Below the pieces are notes generated by a model. It worked only from the letters and a program-made list of their open reading frames with translations. It made no database searches and had not been told where the DNA came from. DNA of 36,474 bases from Euryarchaeota archaeon UBA242 (GTDB taxonomy: Archaea; Thermoplasmatota; Poseidoniia; Poseidoniales; Poseidoniaceae). The translations under genes and the position numbers were made by a program. The stretch covers positions 1 to 36,474 of the forward strand of contig DAJY01000064.1 of NCBI GenBank assembly GCA_002499015.1, written 5' to 3'. Shown piece after piece: positions 8,271 through 16,391 of this stretch (position 1 is its first letter; each line of letters starts with the position of its first letter).

Positions 8271-10052
8271 ATGTGCGGTATTGGTGGTATGCTTGGAAAC
8301 CCCGATTCCGCTATCGTAGAGCGGATGAATTGGTTGATGCGTCATCGGGGCCCTGATGGTAATGATGTTTGGAGTGATGAAAGTATAGCACTCGGACACA
8401 CTAGATTGGCGATTGTTGATGTCAATGGAAGTGAACAACCTATCTCCGCACAGAGTGGAAACATATTGATTGCCAACGGAGAGATTTACAATCATCTCAA
8501 TATCCGAGCAAATCATACTTACTATCCATGGACTACAAATGGGGATAGTGAGACTATTCTCGCTCTGCATGAAAATGCATTAGCGACAAATAGCGGTAAA
8601 CTATCTGCTAAGCAGCATGCAAAATGGATATCCAAACTCAATGGAATGTATGCTATAGCGATATGGAATCCAAGAGATAAACAGTTGCTATTGGCTAGAG
8701 ACCCCATGGGAATCAAACCATTGATGAGGACTGAGGTTGATGGTAGTCTGCTATTTGCAAGTGAAGCCAAAGCCCTTAGGGCCCATGAAGGACATATCCC
8801 TCAAATTGATGAACTAGCATTGGTTGCAAGATTGGCTTGGGAGTACCCGTTAGATGGAACAACTTTACTGAAGGATGTTGCACAAATAAGGCCAGGGACT
8901 GTTGAAACATGGAGTCTTGACCCCAATGGTTGCGCAGTATTAACTGGAAAAGCAACAGTGGAAAAACAGAAGGTTGACCCTGCGAAGACTTGGAATCCTG
9001 ATTTAGAGGCTAGTAAGTTATTGGAATCTTTCGTCGTTAGTGTTGAAGAGAGATTGATGTCAGATGTACCAGTTGGGATAGTTCTTTCTGGTGGACTTGA
9101 TTCTAGTTTAGTCGCCGCAGTTGCCCATGAAGCTGCCCAAAGAAGTGGTAATCCCGTTCCAGCATGTTGGACGGTTGCCGAGAGTGAAGATAACCCTGAC
9201 TGGCAAGCGGCTGAGTTAGTAGCATCAAGCCTTGAATTAGAACATCACCAACATATTTTACAAGAGGATTCATTTGACAAAATGTTACCTGATTTGGCTT
9301 GGCATGGTGAAGATTTAGATGTGACAGTTCTATTCTTCCAGCCTCTATTTGAGAAGATGTCACAATCGGTAACAGTTGGATTATGTGGCCAAGGAGCGGA
9401 TGAACTGCATGCAGGTTATCCACGCTACAGAGATCTTAATCATCATTCTAGCGTTATTCAATCTCGCTTTGATATGATGAGTCACCCATCTAAATCAATC
9501 ATTGAAAACGGTCAATTACCAGTTGGTGATTATTATTATTCAAATGACCATTCAGCAACTGCCCACACCTCCTCATTAGATGACTTCTTACAATTCGAAT
9601 TGGATAGTGGACAGTTGAGTAATTTCCAATTACGCTTAGTTGATAGACATTCTATGGCTCATTCACTCGAGGTTAGAGTTCCATTCCTCGGAAAGTCGCA
9701 CCGCCAAGCATCTCATAAATTGCCGATGCAGTGGCGTCTTCCACCTTCATTTGAAGAGAAAATAGCCCTGCGCCGTGCTGCAGATTTAACCAAGTTACCA
9801 GCAGAAATTGTCCGTAGACCAAAATTACCAGCCGGTACAGCAACTTCTCCTATGTTGTTGCAGAAGATGTTAGAGCAATTGGATGGAAGAGCGCAGCAAA
9901 TAATGAGTAAGTACCCACTTATTAGCGGTGCTTTCAGGGACCAACCGGATTTAGCGATAGGTTTAGGATTGTTTGAAGCAATGCACATACTTGATGGTGG
10001 CAGAAGTAAGCGTTCAGGAACAGCAATTGATTTGCTGGATGAGGTGATATAA
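8271..10052 (+). CDS. asnB: Glutamine-dependent asparagine synthetase family protein (AsnB-like)
   Basis: A 593-residue protein with a class II glutamine amidotransferase domain and an ATP-pyrophosphatase synthetase domain. ATG 8271 is chosen because it gives MCGIGG, in which Cys2 becomes the N-terminal nucleophile; the longer reading frame upstream would bury it. RHRGPDG lies at 24-30, GEIYNH follows at about 70-75, and the PP-loop SGGLDSS at 273-279 binds ATP. The C-half has the CGQGADELHAGY and HSLEVRVPFL segments of AsnB. The expected reaction is aspartate + glutamine + ATP to asparagine. AsnB paralogues also amidate other acids, and the one-base overlap (TAATG) with glutamate-cysteine ligase leaves this substrate open. 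Confidence 0.88.
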   Translation: MCGIGGMLGNPDSAIVERMNWLMRHRGPDGNDVWSDESIALGHTRLAIVDVNGSEQPISAQSGNILIANGEIYNHLNIRANHTYYPWTTNGDSETILALHENALATNSGKLSAKQHAKWISKLNGMYAIAIWNPRDKQLLLARDPMGIKPLMRTEVDGSLLFASEAKALRAHEGHIPQIDELALVARLAWEYPLDGTTLLKDVAQIRPGTVETWSLDPNGCAVLTGKATVEKQKVDPAKTWNPDLEASKLLESFVVSVEERLMSDVPVGIVLSGGLDSSLVAAVAHEAAQRSGNPVPACWTVAESEDNPDWQAAELVASSLELEHHQHILQEDSFDKMLPDLAWHGEDLDVTVLFFQPLFEKMSQSVTVGLCGQGADELHAGYPRYRDLNHHSSVIQSRFDMMSHPSKSIIENGQLPVGDYYYSNDHSATAHTSSLDDFLQFELDSGQLSNFQLRLVDRHSMAHSLEVRVPFLGKSHRQASHKLPMQWRLPPSFEEKIALRRAADLTKLPAEIVRRPKLPAGTATSPMLLQKMLEQLDGRAQQIMSKYPLISGAFRDQPDLAIGLGLFEAMHILDGGRSKRSGTAIDLLDEVI

Positions 10053-11281
10053 TGAATTACGTACATGAATACTCGCAAATCCTTGAATCTAAGAGAGAAC
10101 TGATTACAGCATGGATGAAAAAGAAGCGTAGTGAAGTTCCAATTCCTATTTACGGCAGTGTCGATGTAAGGGATGCTGGATGGAAAGTTGCTGTTGTTGA
10201 TGCAAATCACTTTCCGGCCGGATTTAACAATGTTTCAAAGGAGGATGAACCGCATCTTGCAGCGCTTCTAAAAAATCATATTTCGAGACTTAAATCCGAA
10301 TGTAAATGGGTCCATTTATATCCTGAATCTCATACTAGGAATGCAGGTTATATTGAGAATGTAGCAACTATACAACGTTTAATTATCCTTTCAGGTTTTA
10401 GATGTACAGTTGGTTCACCGGAATTATCCGCGCATGGTTCATTGGCGGGAATTTCAGGTCCGTTGCAATTATCAAGAGTTGAACTGAAACTTGAAAATGG
10501 GGCAGAGGAGTTATTTGTGGAAGGGAAAAGACCTTGCTTGATATTACTGAATAATGATCTTACAGAAGGGATAGTGCCTGGATTGTCTGCCAATAATGTA
10601 AGCCCACCACCGAGCATGGGATGGCATCGGCGTAGGAAATCAGAACACTATGTTTGTTTGCAAAAATATGTTGATGAGATGGCACAATTGTTAGAAATTG
10701 ATAGTTGGCATTTGATGGCGAATTGGTTTGTTTCAGAGAATAAGTGTCTTGAAAAAGAGAATTGCAGGATTGAATTAGCGGCAGAAGTAGACGAATTCAT
10801 TAAAAAGATTAGAGAAAAATATGAATCCCTTGGAATCGAAAGAGAACCTGTTGTTTTTGTAAAAAACGATAGAGGAACATATGGACTTGGTATTATGGTG
10901 ATTAAGGAAGGAAAAGAATTACTTGAACTGTCCAATAGAAAGATGAAAAAACTAATGTATTCTAAAGGCGGTGCTGATGTTGAAAATTTCTTAATTCAAG
11001 AAGGGGTTCCAACTCTTCTAACAGAAGAAGGTGGAGCACCGGTTGAACCTGTTGTTTATTTGGTCGATGGTGAGGCTGCATCTTGGTTCTATAGAATAAA
11101 TTCTGAGAAGGGTGATATGGATAATTTGAACTCGCCTAGTGCAGAATTCTTTGATTCATCAGAAGTTGGTCATCTCTATGGAGAGCATGCCAAGGGATGG
11201 CATGCTTTGGTAGCAGAATTATCGATGTTGGCGATGGGTGCAGAAGCAATAAAGTATGCTAATGAATCATCTGTTCAATAA
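10052..11281 (+). CDS. gshA: Glutamate-cysteine ligase, proteobacterial GshA (PF08886-like) type
   Basis: 409 residues resembling the Acidithiobacillus/cyanobacterial-proteobacterial type of glutamate-cysteine ligase, distinct from E. coli GshA and from the haloarchaeal enzyme. Recognisable stretches are IPIYGSVDVRDAGWK (31-45), DANHFPAGFNN (50-60), ESHTRNAGYIENV (92-104), LLNNDLTEG (165-173), SPPPSMGWHRRRKSEHY (184-200) and a VFVKNDRGTYGLGIMV nucleotide-binding-like segment. The expected product is gamma-glutamylcysteine, a low-molecular-weight thiol. No glutathione synthetase is nearby, so gamma-glutamylcysteine may be the final thiol, as in halophiles, though this is inference. The start has a GAGGTG site at five bases, and the gene overlaps asnB by one base. 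It is the last gene of this plus-strand group and converges on the respiratory operon 17 bases away. Confidence 0.8.
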   Translation: MNYVHEYSQILESKRELITAWMKKKRSEVPIPIYGSVDVRDAGWKVAVVDANHFPAGFNNVSKEDEPHLAALLKNHISRLKSECKWVHLYPESHTRNAGYIENVATIQRLIILSGFRCTVGSPELSAHGSLAGISGPLQLSRVELKLENGAEELFVEGKRPCLILLNNDLTEGIVPGLSANNVSPPPSMGWHRRRKSEHYVCLQKYVDEMAQLLEIDSWHLMANWFVSENKCLEKENCRIELAAEVDEFIKKIREKYESLGIEREPVVFVKNDRGTYGLGIMVIKEGKELLELSNRKMKKLMYSKGGADVENFLIQEGVPTLLTEEGGAPVEPVVYLVDGEAASWFYRINSEKGDMDNLNSPSAEFFDSSEVGHLYGEHAKGWHALVAELSMLAMGAEAIKYANESSVQ

Positions 11282-11298
11282 TTTGATTCAAGTTCTAA

Positions 11299-11601
11299 TC
11301 ATTGTTGCGGGCTTTGATCATCACTGGCGGTGATCGATTCATCGCCCATTCCAACGATTTCATAATTTGAAGGAAATAATGCGATAGCAACTGCGGCTAT
11401 TAGGGTCAGCAGTCCCCATCCAAACATTTTACGAACAAATAGCATTTCAAGAGATAATACACATAGTAACAGGCCACCTATATTGGAAGTCCATACCAAT
11501 GTCTTGAATGTTCCAAGGCTTACACCTGGAGTCCCTTCTTTGCGGTATGGTCCGAATTCTCCTCCGAATCTTTGGGCTTCTTTATTATCATCTTTTGTCA
11601 T
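11299..11601 (-). CDS. Small two-span membrane protein, last gene of respiratory operon
   Basis: I do not recognise the family of this 100-residue protein. The N-terminal ~28 residues are polar (RFGGEFGPYRKEGTPG), followed by two hydrophobic segments, VWTSNIGGLLLCVLSLEML and MFGWGLLTLIAAVAIALF, and an acidic tail. The start is ATG preceded by GAGGG. It lies nine bases after the ferredoxin stop. Operon position suggests a structural or assembly subunit of the Rieske/cytochrome b/HdrD complex. It carries no Cys or His pattern suggesting its own cofactor. Confidence 0.6.
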   Translation of the reverse strand: MTKDDNKEAQRFGGEFGPYRKEGTPGVSLGTFKTLVWTSNIGGLLLCVLSLEMLFVRKMFGWGLLTLIAAVAIALFPSNYEIVGMGDESITASDDQSPQQ

Positions 11602-11610
11602 GGTAATCCC

Positions 11611-11943
11611 TCACAAATCAATCATTGTTATCGCATCTGTAGGACAAGCGAGTACGCACAATCTACAGCCAGTACAGGCATCGCGAATTATCTTGGCCTT
11701 GCGATTACTTTCAACTTTGATGAATTGACTGGCCATCTCTACTTTGTACAAGTCAATGGCATTATCATCACAGACTATTGTACATTGATCGCAGCCAATA
11801 CATTTCTCTACAGTAACATATGCAACAGTTCCTTCTCCACCCTTTGTATTAGCACGCTGTACTCCACGCTGACGGTTTAGGGAGGTGCGGATGGCCAAAG
11901 CCTCAGCCGCTCGTCTCTTGGCCAACTCGTCACTGGTGGTCAT
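11611..11943 (-). CDS. 2[4Fe-4S] ferredoxin-type protein
   Basis: 110 residues with two full CxxCxxCxxxC cluster motifs: Cys48, 51, 54, 58 (CIGCDQCTIVCDD) and Cys90, 93, 96, 100 (CTGCRLCVLACPT). The first motif lacks the usual Pro after the fourth Cys. A ~45-residue basic N-terminal extension precedes the clusters, and ~30 residues separate the motifs, longer than in simple clostridial ferredoxins. The start has a GAGGTG site and overlaps the upstream membrane protein by four bases (ATGA). It probably shuttles electrons between a cytoplasmic donor or acceptor and the HdrD-like module encoded in the same operon. No signal peptide is present, so it is cytoplasmic. Confidence 0.88.
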   Translation of the reverse strand: MTTSDELAKRRAAEALAIRTSLNRQRGVQRANTKGGEGTVAYVTVEKCIGCDQCTIVCDDNAIDLYKVEMASQFIKVESNRKAKIIRDACTGCRLCVLACPTDAITMIDL

Positions 11944-12614
11944 GCTACCACCTCGGCAGTCTCTTCTCTTTCAAACTTGGCAACACTTAGGTTGACTAAT
12001 AAATCTCCAACACAATAGAATACACCAACCAATAGAGGTGGATTCCAAGCGGTTAATCCCGTCCATGGTACTTCGTTAGCCCATGTCCAATTGGTCAAGT
12101 GAGTTCCCCACAATTCCATTGCTAAGGCCGCCCAAGCCATCGCAGCATACAATCGAGGTTGAGGACCCCATTTTGTGAATGCGAGTACGAGTATCAGGAG
12201 GAATAGTGCAGATGTATCGCCGCCGCTGTAAACACCATAAGCGACAATAGGAATAAATGGGGTCAAGCAAAGCATAGCGAGGTTTTCTCTCATCTTATTG
12301 GCGATAATCCTGCCCATGTCAAATAAGAAATAATGACCGACTGGAACGAATAGTGGCATTAGTCCTCGTTGGTATTCATAGATCAGCCAAACTTCACTAA
12401 AAAATAATTCCATTGGGGTGGCAAATGCCAAAACGGTCAGCATCTCGATCCGTTCTTTTCGAGTGGTTTTATAGAATATATATCCAAATACAGACCAGCA
12501 CCAAATGTTGACAGGCCATTCAGCCCAATGGTCTGGAATAATCCCATTTAGACCAGTTGCACTGATGTACAAACCGATGCCGATTGTAAGTACATACAAA
12601 GCAGGTCTGTTCAT
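11940..12614 (-). CDS. Multi-span membrane protein of respiratory operon, unknown
   Basis: About 224 residues with roughly six membrane segments. Conserved-looking features are polar residues within hydrophobic context: PMELFFSEVWLIYEYQRG, FVPVGHYFLFDMGR, AMELWGTHLTNWTWANEVPW and NPPLLVGVFYCVGDLLV. The Glu, His and Trp residues recur at helix ends and could line a cofactor or substrate site. I do not recognise a named family. ATG 12614 is used; an in-frame GTG at 12635 would add seven residues, and neither has a clear ribosome site. It lies 66 bases after the cytochrome b-HdrD fusion stop and overlaps the ferredoxin start. It may be a membrane anchor or quinone-site subunit, which is inference from position. 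Confidence 0.65.
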   Translation of the reverse strand: MNRPALYVLTIGIGLYISATGLNGIIPDHWAEWPVNIWCWSVFGYIFYKTTRKERIEMLTVLAFATPMELFFSEVWLIYEYQRGLMPLFVPVGHYFLFDMGRIIANKMRENLAMLCLTPFIPIVAYGVYSGGDTSALFLLILVLAFTKWGPQPRLYAAMAWAALAMELWGTHLTNWTWANEVPWTGLTAWNPPLLVGVFYCVGDLLVNLSVAKFEREETAEVVA

Positions 12615-12680
12615 GAATGACGCTAGTGTCAACACTTCTTAGCACTAGGGGTGACTTGGAAATGCTGAGGCAAAAAAGAC

Positions 12681-15494
12681 TCAAGCCTTGATTTGCTCCA
12701 GTGCATCAGTTTTTGCGGCAACTGCTTCAGATTTCTTTGCATTAACTTGTTTTGCTAAGAATGTAACAACATCAAGGATCTCAATATCTGCATACTTTTC
12801 ATCACCTTCAAACTTCAAACACTCGAAGTGAGCAACACATTTTGGACATGATGTAATCATCGTATTTGCTCCAGTAGCACGGATTTCTTCCATACGAGAT
12901 ACACGAAGTGAACGAGCATCTTCGTTACATGACATCATGCTTGAAACACCACAACACATTGCATCCTCTCCACTGTGTTCCATCTCAACTAAATTAACAC
13001 CTTTAACGGCAGTAATCAATTCACGTGGTTCATCATAGACTCCCATTTGACGTCCTAGTCTACATGGATCATGATATGTTACAGTGGTCTCTTCAGTACT
13101 CAAGTCCATATCGAATCCTTGCTCTGTTAAGTATTCCGTTGTGTGCATTACTTTGATACCCTCTAGTTCATAATCTCGAGCAAAAGTTCTGAAACATTCT
13201 GCACAAGAAGATACTAAGGTATCTATTCCCGATTCCTTAATCTTGCGTTGATTATATGCCTTTAATTTTTCAAATACTTCATCAAGACCTTGCCACTTTT
13301 GGTCGTGACCACAGCACTTTAGGAAGTCTCTTCCAAGATATGAAACTTCATTGCCCATCTCTTCAAACAAAGTGAAAGCAGCGGTTGTTGAGGCTCCTAA
13401 GTTCATCTCACCATCATTAACATGTGAAAATACCATCTCTTGGTCAAGATAGTCAACACAGCCAGGATAGTATCCTACTTTGGAAGTAATTGGATAATCT
13501 TCAGTTGTGATGAAGTCAGCATCAGCTTCTTCCTCTGCTTCAGCAGCAAGAACAGCCTGAAGGACAGTGTGAGGTATCTCTGCTTGAGATGCACCAACGA
13601 TTAGTCCACGCCTAATGTCAACATAAGAGTCGTAATCGACAAGTTGCGGACAGGCGTTAGTACAAGCAGAACATGTCAAACATGAATACATCGGGACACC
13701 ATCATCCTCATTATTCCAAGAATTGTAAATGATGTTTAATTTGTCTCCACCAGTGAATAGGCGGACAGGGCATGCATCGTCACAAAGGTCACAACCGTAG
13801 CACTTGTTCATCTCAAACTCATATCCACGAGCCATGTATCTTAGTAATACGAATACAAGGGCGCCGAATGTTAGACATGGAATAAACATGGCATAGGTTA
13901 ATTTTGCATCCATTGATTTAGGATTTCTATGATATGATGGATTTTCAATAGGAGAGTACTTGCCATTTCCAAGGGCCATATCCTCGGAACTTGAAAGGTT
14001 GACACTAGTTCCTGCAAGACTCTCGTGTGCATCACTGTCCCAAACTAATAGTGGTTGGAATGAAGCGATATTCATAGAAGTTTCAGTAATAATAGAGGAG
14101 TTTTGAGCAAGTAAACCAGTTGCTTGGACCGTCATTTGATAGTAATAAGTTCCTACTTTGAGTTCAGTTGTTGCTCCATCACAGTTTGTGAATGATGAAA
14201 CAGTCTTTCCAGATGAGTCAGTAAGCATAAATGTTGATGTCAACATATCTGCAGTAGATTGTTCATTGATTTTTCTTTCACTAGATCTATATTCACAAAC
14301 AATATCAGTGGTAATTGTTTCCACAGACTTGTGATGCCCGTAAGGGAAATAAGTTGTATCTTCAGTAACTGTAAATGAACCTGCAGCAATCCATTCAGCA
14401 TCTCCAGAGAATGAATCTGTAACAGATGCAGAATTTATTCCATTCGCAGCATCTTGATGCCCATTAGCATCTCCAAAATCAGTAATAATATATCTGGCGG
14501 GCTGGTACAAATTCCAGTCAAGCCAAGCAGTGGTTGGTACTATCTCTGTAGAAGACCAACCCTGTGCATCGGTAAATTCATTGGCAGAATGAACATGAAC
14601 ATCAACTGGTTGTGACCTCATCGCTTCAAGTTCATCATAATCCGAAATTGTAAGTAATCCTTTTGCATCCCAGAAACCATCATCATAAACATCCCAAGTA
14701 GAGACTGATATTGCAGTTGAAACCATCAATGCTCCAACAAGAATTCTCTTGCCATGTGCTGGAGTGAAGCCAGCACCCCAAGCCTTTACCATCATAGTTC
14801 GAGCCACGAAATAAATGACAATCCATATTAATATTCCAGTTAAGATCCATGGAATGGCATTGAATGCATCCGCAATCCAGGGCTCTCTTACACCGCATAA
14901 CAGGTCTCCATGAGAATCCAATTTACAATAATCAGACCTATTATTACCATATAACTTCAAGAAGATATTAATCGAAAAGACAGAGATAAACCATACGTGC
15001 GCAATATATACCACTCCTGCACTTGCAAACCAAGGGTCTTCTACGGGTCTCTTTTCACGACCTCCAAGCAATGGGGGAAGTGTTAGAATTCCTACTGGGA
15101 CTCCAGTAAGTGCTGCTCCCCACCATGCAGCGTTCCAAGGGAACGAAGGTTGGCCAAATATATCTCCTATGAAACCAGTAGGTACGGAGAATTGTGGTAA
15201 ATATTCTCCCCATCGAAGGTAACCATATGAGAATAATACATACCAATCAGGGAAAACGAATCCTGCTTGAGCATATGGGTCAGCAGCACTGTGTAGTGGT
15301 GGCGGAATAAGCCAAGAATAGAACAATAATACTGCTGCCATGAAAGCAAAGATAAGTGCGTCACGAAGAACTTCATGTGGCCAAAAAGCATGACCCATTG
15401 GTGTACGCTTTCTCTTTTCACTAACACTTTGCAAGTTTTCCTTCTCATCCATGTAAGAGGAAGCAACTCTTCCAAGATTTTCTACTAATCCCAT
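12681..15494 (-). CDS. Fusion: cytochrome b C-terminal half (PetD-like) + extracytoplasmic domain + HdrD-like iron-sulfur module
   Basis: 937 residues with an unusual domain order. Residues about 35-265 have four membrane segments and a PDWY at 82-85 followed by SYGYLRW, matching the Qo PEWY...LR region of PetD/cytochrome b C-terminus. Residues about 280-530 are a polar Ser/Thr-rich domain, probably outside the membrane. A helix at 532-552 returns the chain to the cytoplasm. Two [4Fe-4S] motifs follow, Cys565/568/571/575 and Cys605/608/611/615. Two CCG domains follow them: Cys679, Cys727-728, Cys764/767, then Cys811, Cys847-848, Cys883/886. This is the HdrD/GlpC/LutA architecture. The start has a GGAGG site. 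It lies between cytochrome b and a ferredoxin. A link between the quinol pool and a cytoplasmic thiol, ferredoxin or flavoprotein partner is inferred. Confidence 0.85.
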   Translation of the reverse strand: MGLVENLGRVASSYMDEKENLQSVSEKRKRTPMGHAFWPHEVLRDALIFAFMAAVLLFYSWLIPPPLHSAADPYAQAGFVFPDWYVLFSYGYLRWGEYLPQFSVPTGFIGDIFGQPSFPWNAAWWGAALTGVPVGILTLPPLLGGREKRPVEDPWFASAGVVYIAHVWFISVFSINIFLKLYGNNRSDYCKLDSHGDLLCGVREPWIADAFNAIPWILTGILIWIVIYFVARTMMVKAWGAGFTPAHGKRILVGALMVSTAISVSTWDVYDDGFWDAKGLLTISDYDELEAMRSQPVDVHVHSANEFTDAQGWSSTEIVPTTAWLDWNLYQPARYIITDFGDANGHQDAANGINSASVTDSFSGDAEWIAAGSFTVTEDTTYFPYGHHKSVETITTDIVCEYRSSERKINEQSTADMLTSTFMLTDSSGKTVSSFTNCDGATTELKVGTYYYQMTVQATGLLAQNSSIITETSMNIASFQPLLVWDSDAHESLAGTSVNLSSSEDMALGNGKYSPIENPSYHRNPKSMDAKLTYAMFIPCLTFGALVFVLLRYMARGYEFEMNKCYGCDLCDDACPVRLFTGGDKLNIIYNSWNNEDDGVPMYSCLTCSACTNACPQLVDYDSYVDIRRGLIVGASQAEIPHTVLQAVLAAEAEEEADADFITTEDYPITSKVGYYPGCVDYLDQEMVFSHVNDGEMNLGASTTAAFTLFEEMGNEVSYLGRDFLKCCGHDQKWQGLDEVFEKLKAYNQRKIKESGIDTLVSSCAECFRTFARDYELEGIKVMHTTEYLTEQGFDMDLSTEETTVTYHDPCRLGRQMGVYDEPRELITAVKGVNLVEMEHSGEDAMCCGVSSMMSCNEDARSLRVSRMEEIRATGANTMITSCPKCVAHFECLKFEGDEKYADIEILDVVTFLAKQVNAKKSEAVAAKTDALEQIKA

Positions 15495-15513
15495 AATTTA
15501 ATCCTCCAAAATA

Positions 15514-16380
15514 TCAATGTGGCTCCGCAATGCCCTGTACCCAAACAATAAACAAATGAATAATAATCAATAATGTCACGATCACAGGTAGAATGAATAC
15601 GTGAATAAAGTACATTCTTGTAACGGTTCTAGGAGTAAGTGATGTGCCGCCGAATAAGGCAGTTGAAGCAATCTTTCCAATCAATGGTGATGAGTTGGCC
15701 ATATTAATTCCGATAACTGCGGCACCATATGCCAAGGAATCCCACGGTAGTAAATATCCAGAGTAACCAAAGAAGATGGTTAGGAACATCAGTGCGACTC
15801 CGATAAGCCAGTTTAATTCACGAGGGTTTCTGTATGCTCCTGTAAAGTAAACTCTGCACATATGCAAGAAAACACTTGCTACCATGAAGTGAGTCCCCCA
15901 ATGGTGAACTGCTCGAAGGATATATCCAAATGGCAATTCGGTCATGATATATTGCATACTGGCATATGCAGGGGCAGGGTCACCTTCTCCACCCGGTACG
16001 TAATAAATTCCAAGAACAGTTCCGGTAATTACCAAAATAATGAATGATAAGAATGAGATTCCACCTAAGCAGTATAATGGATACCAGTACCAAATGATTC
16101 TCAACTTGTATTTTTCAGCGTGACTAAGCGGCATTTGCCTGTGCATATTATAGTAGGCACCTTTCGACATATTCCAATAGTCTTGTAATCTAAATCTAGT
16201 ATCTAGCCAAGAGAATACCCAAAGGAATGATCTCTCTGCTACACCCATTTTTCCAGTTGACTCAACTGCGCGAAGAATGTCTCTACGAGGCATATCTTCT
16301 GATTCTTTGCGCAGGGTGAATGCTACAAGAACCACTACGAAAGCAATGAAGAACCAAAGAATCCAGAACATTGTTGTCAT
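15514..16380 (-). CDS. b6-type cytochrome b, N-terminal half (PetB-like)
   Basis: 288 residues. An extra N-terminal membrane helix (5-22) and a basic linker precede a four-helix cytochrome b6-like core from about 95. Heme ligands by alignment to b6 are His159 (RAVHHWGTH) with His173 (FLHMCRVYFTG), and His260 (RMYFIHVFILP) with His275 (IIIHLFIVW). NPRELNW and GYSGYLLPWD are family hallmarks. Cys104 in PLYCLGGISF falls where b6 Cys35 covalently holds heme c(n). The C-terminal half of cytochrome b is on the next gene, as in b6f. A GAGGTG site precedes the ATG by seven bases. It probably oxidises quinol with the Rieske protein encoded upstream and the PetD-HdrD fusion encoded downstream. Confidence 0.93.
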   Translation of the reverse strand: MTTMFWILWFFIAFVVVLVAFTLRKESEDMPRRDILRAVESTGKMGVAERSFLWVFSWLDTRFRLQDYWNMSKGAYYNMHRQMPLSHAEKYKLRIIWYWYPLYCLGGISFLSFIILVITGTVLGIYYVPGGEGDPAPAYASMQYIMTELPFGYILRAVHHWGTHFMVASVFLHMCRVYFTGAYRNPRELNWLIGVALMFLTIFFGYSGYLLPWDSLAYGAAVIGINMANSSPLIGKIASTALFGGTSLTPRTVTRMYFIHVFILPVIVTLLIIIHLFIVWVQGIAEPH

Positions 16381-16391
16381 TTCATTTCACC

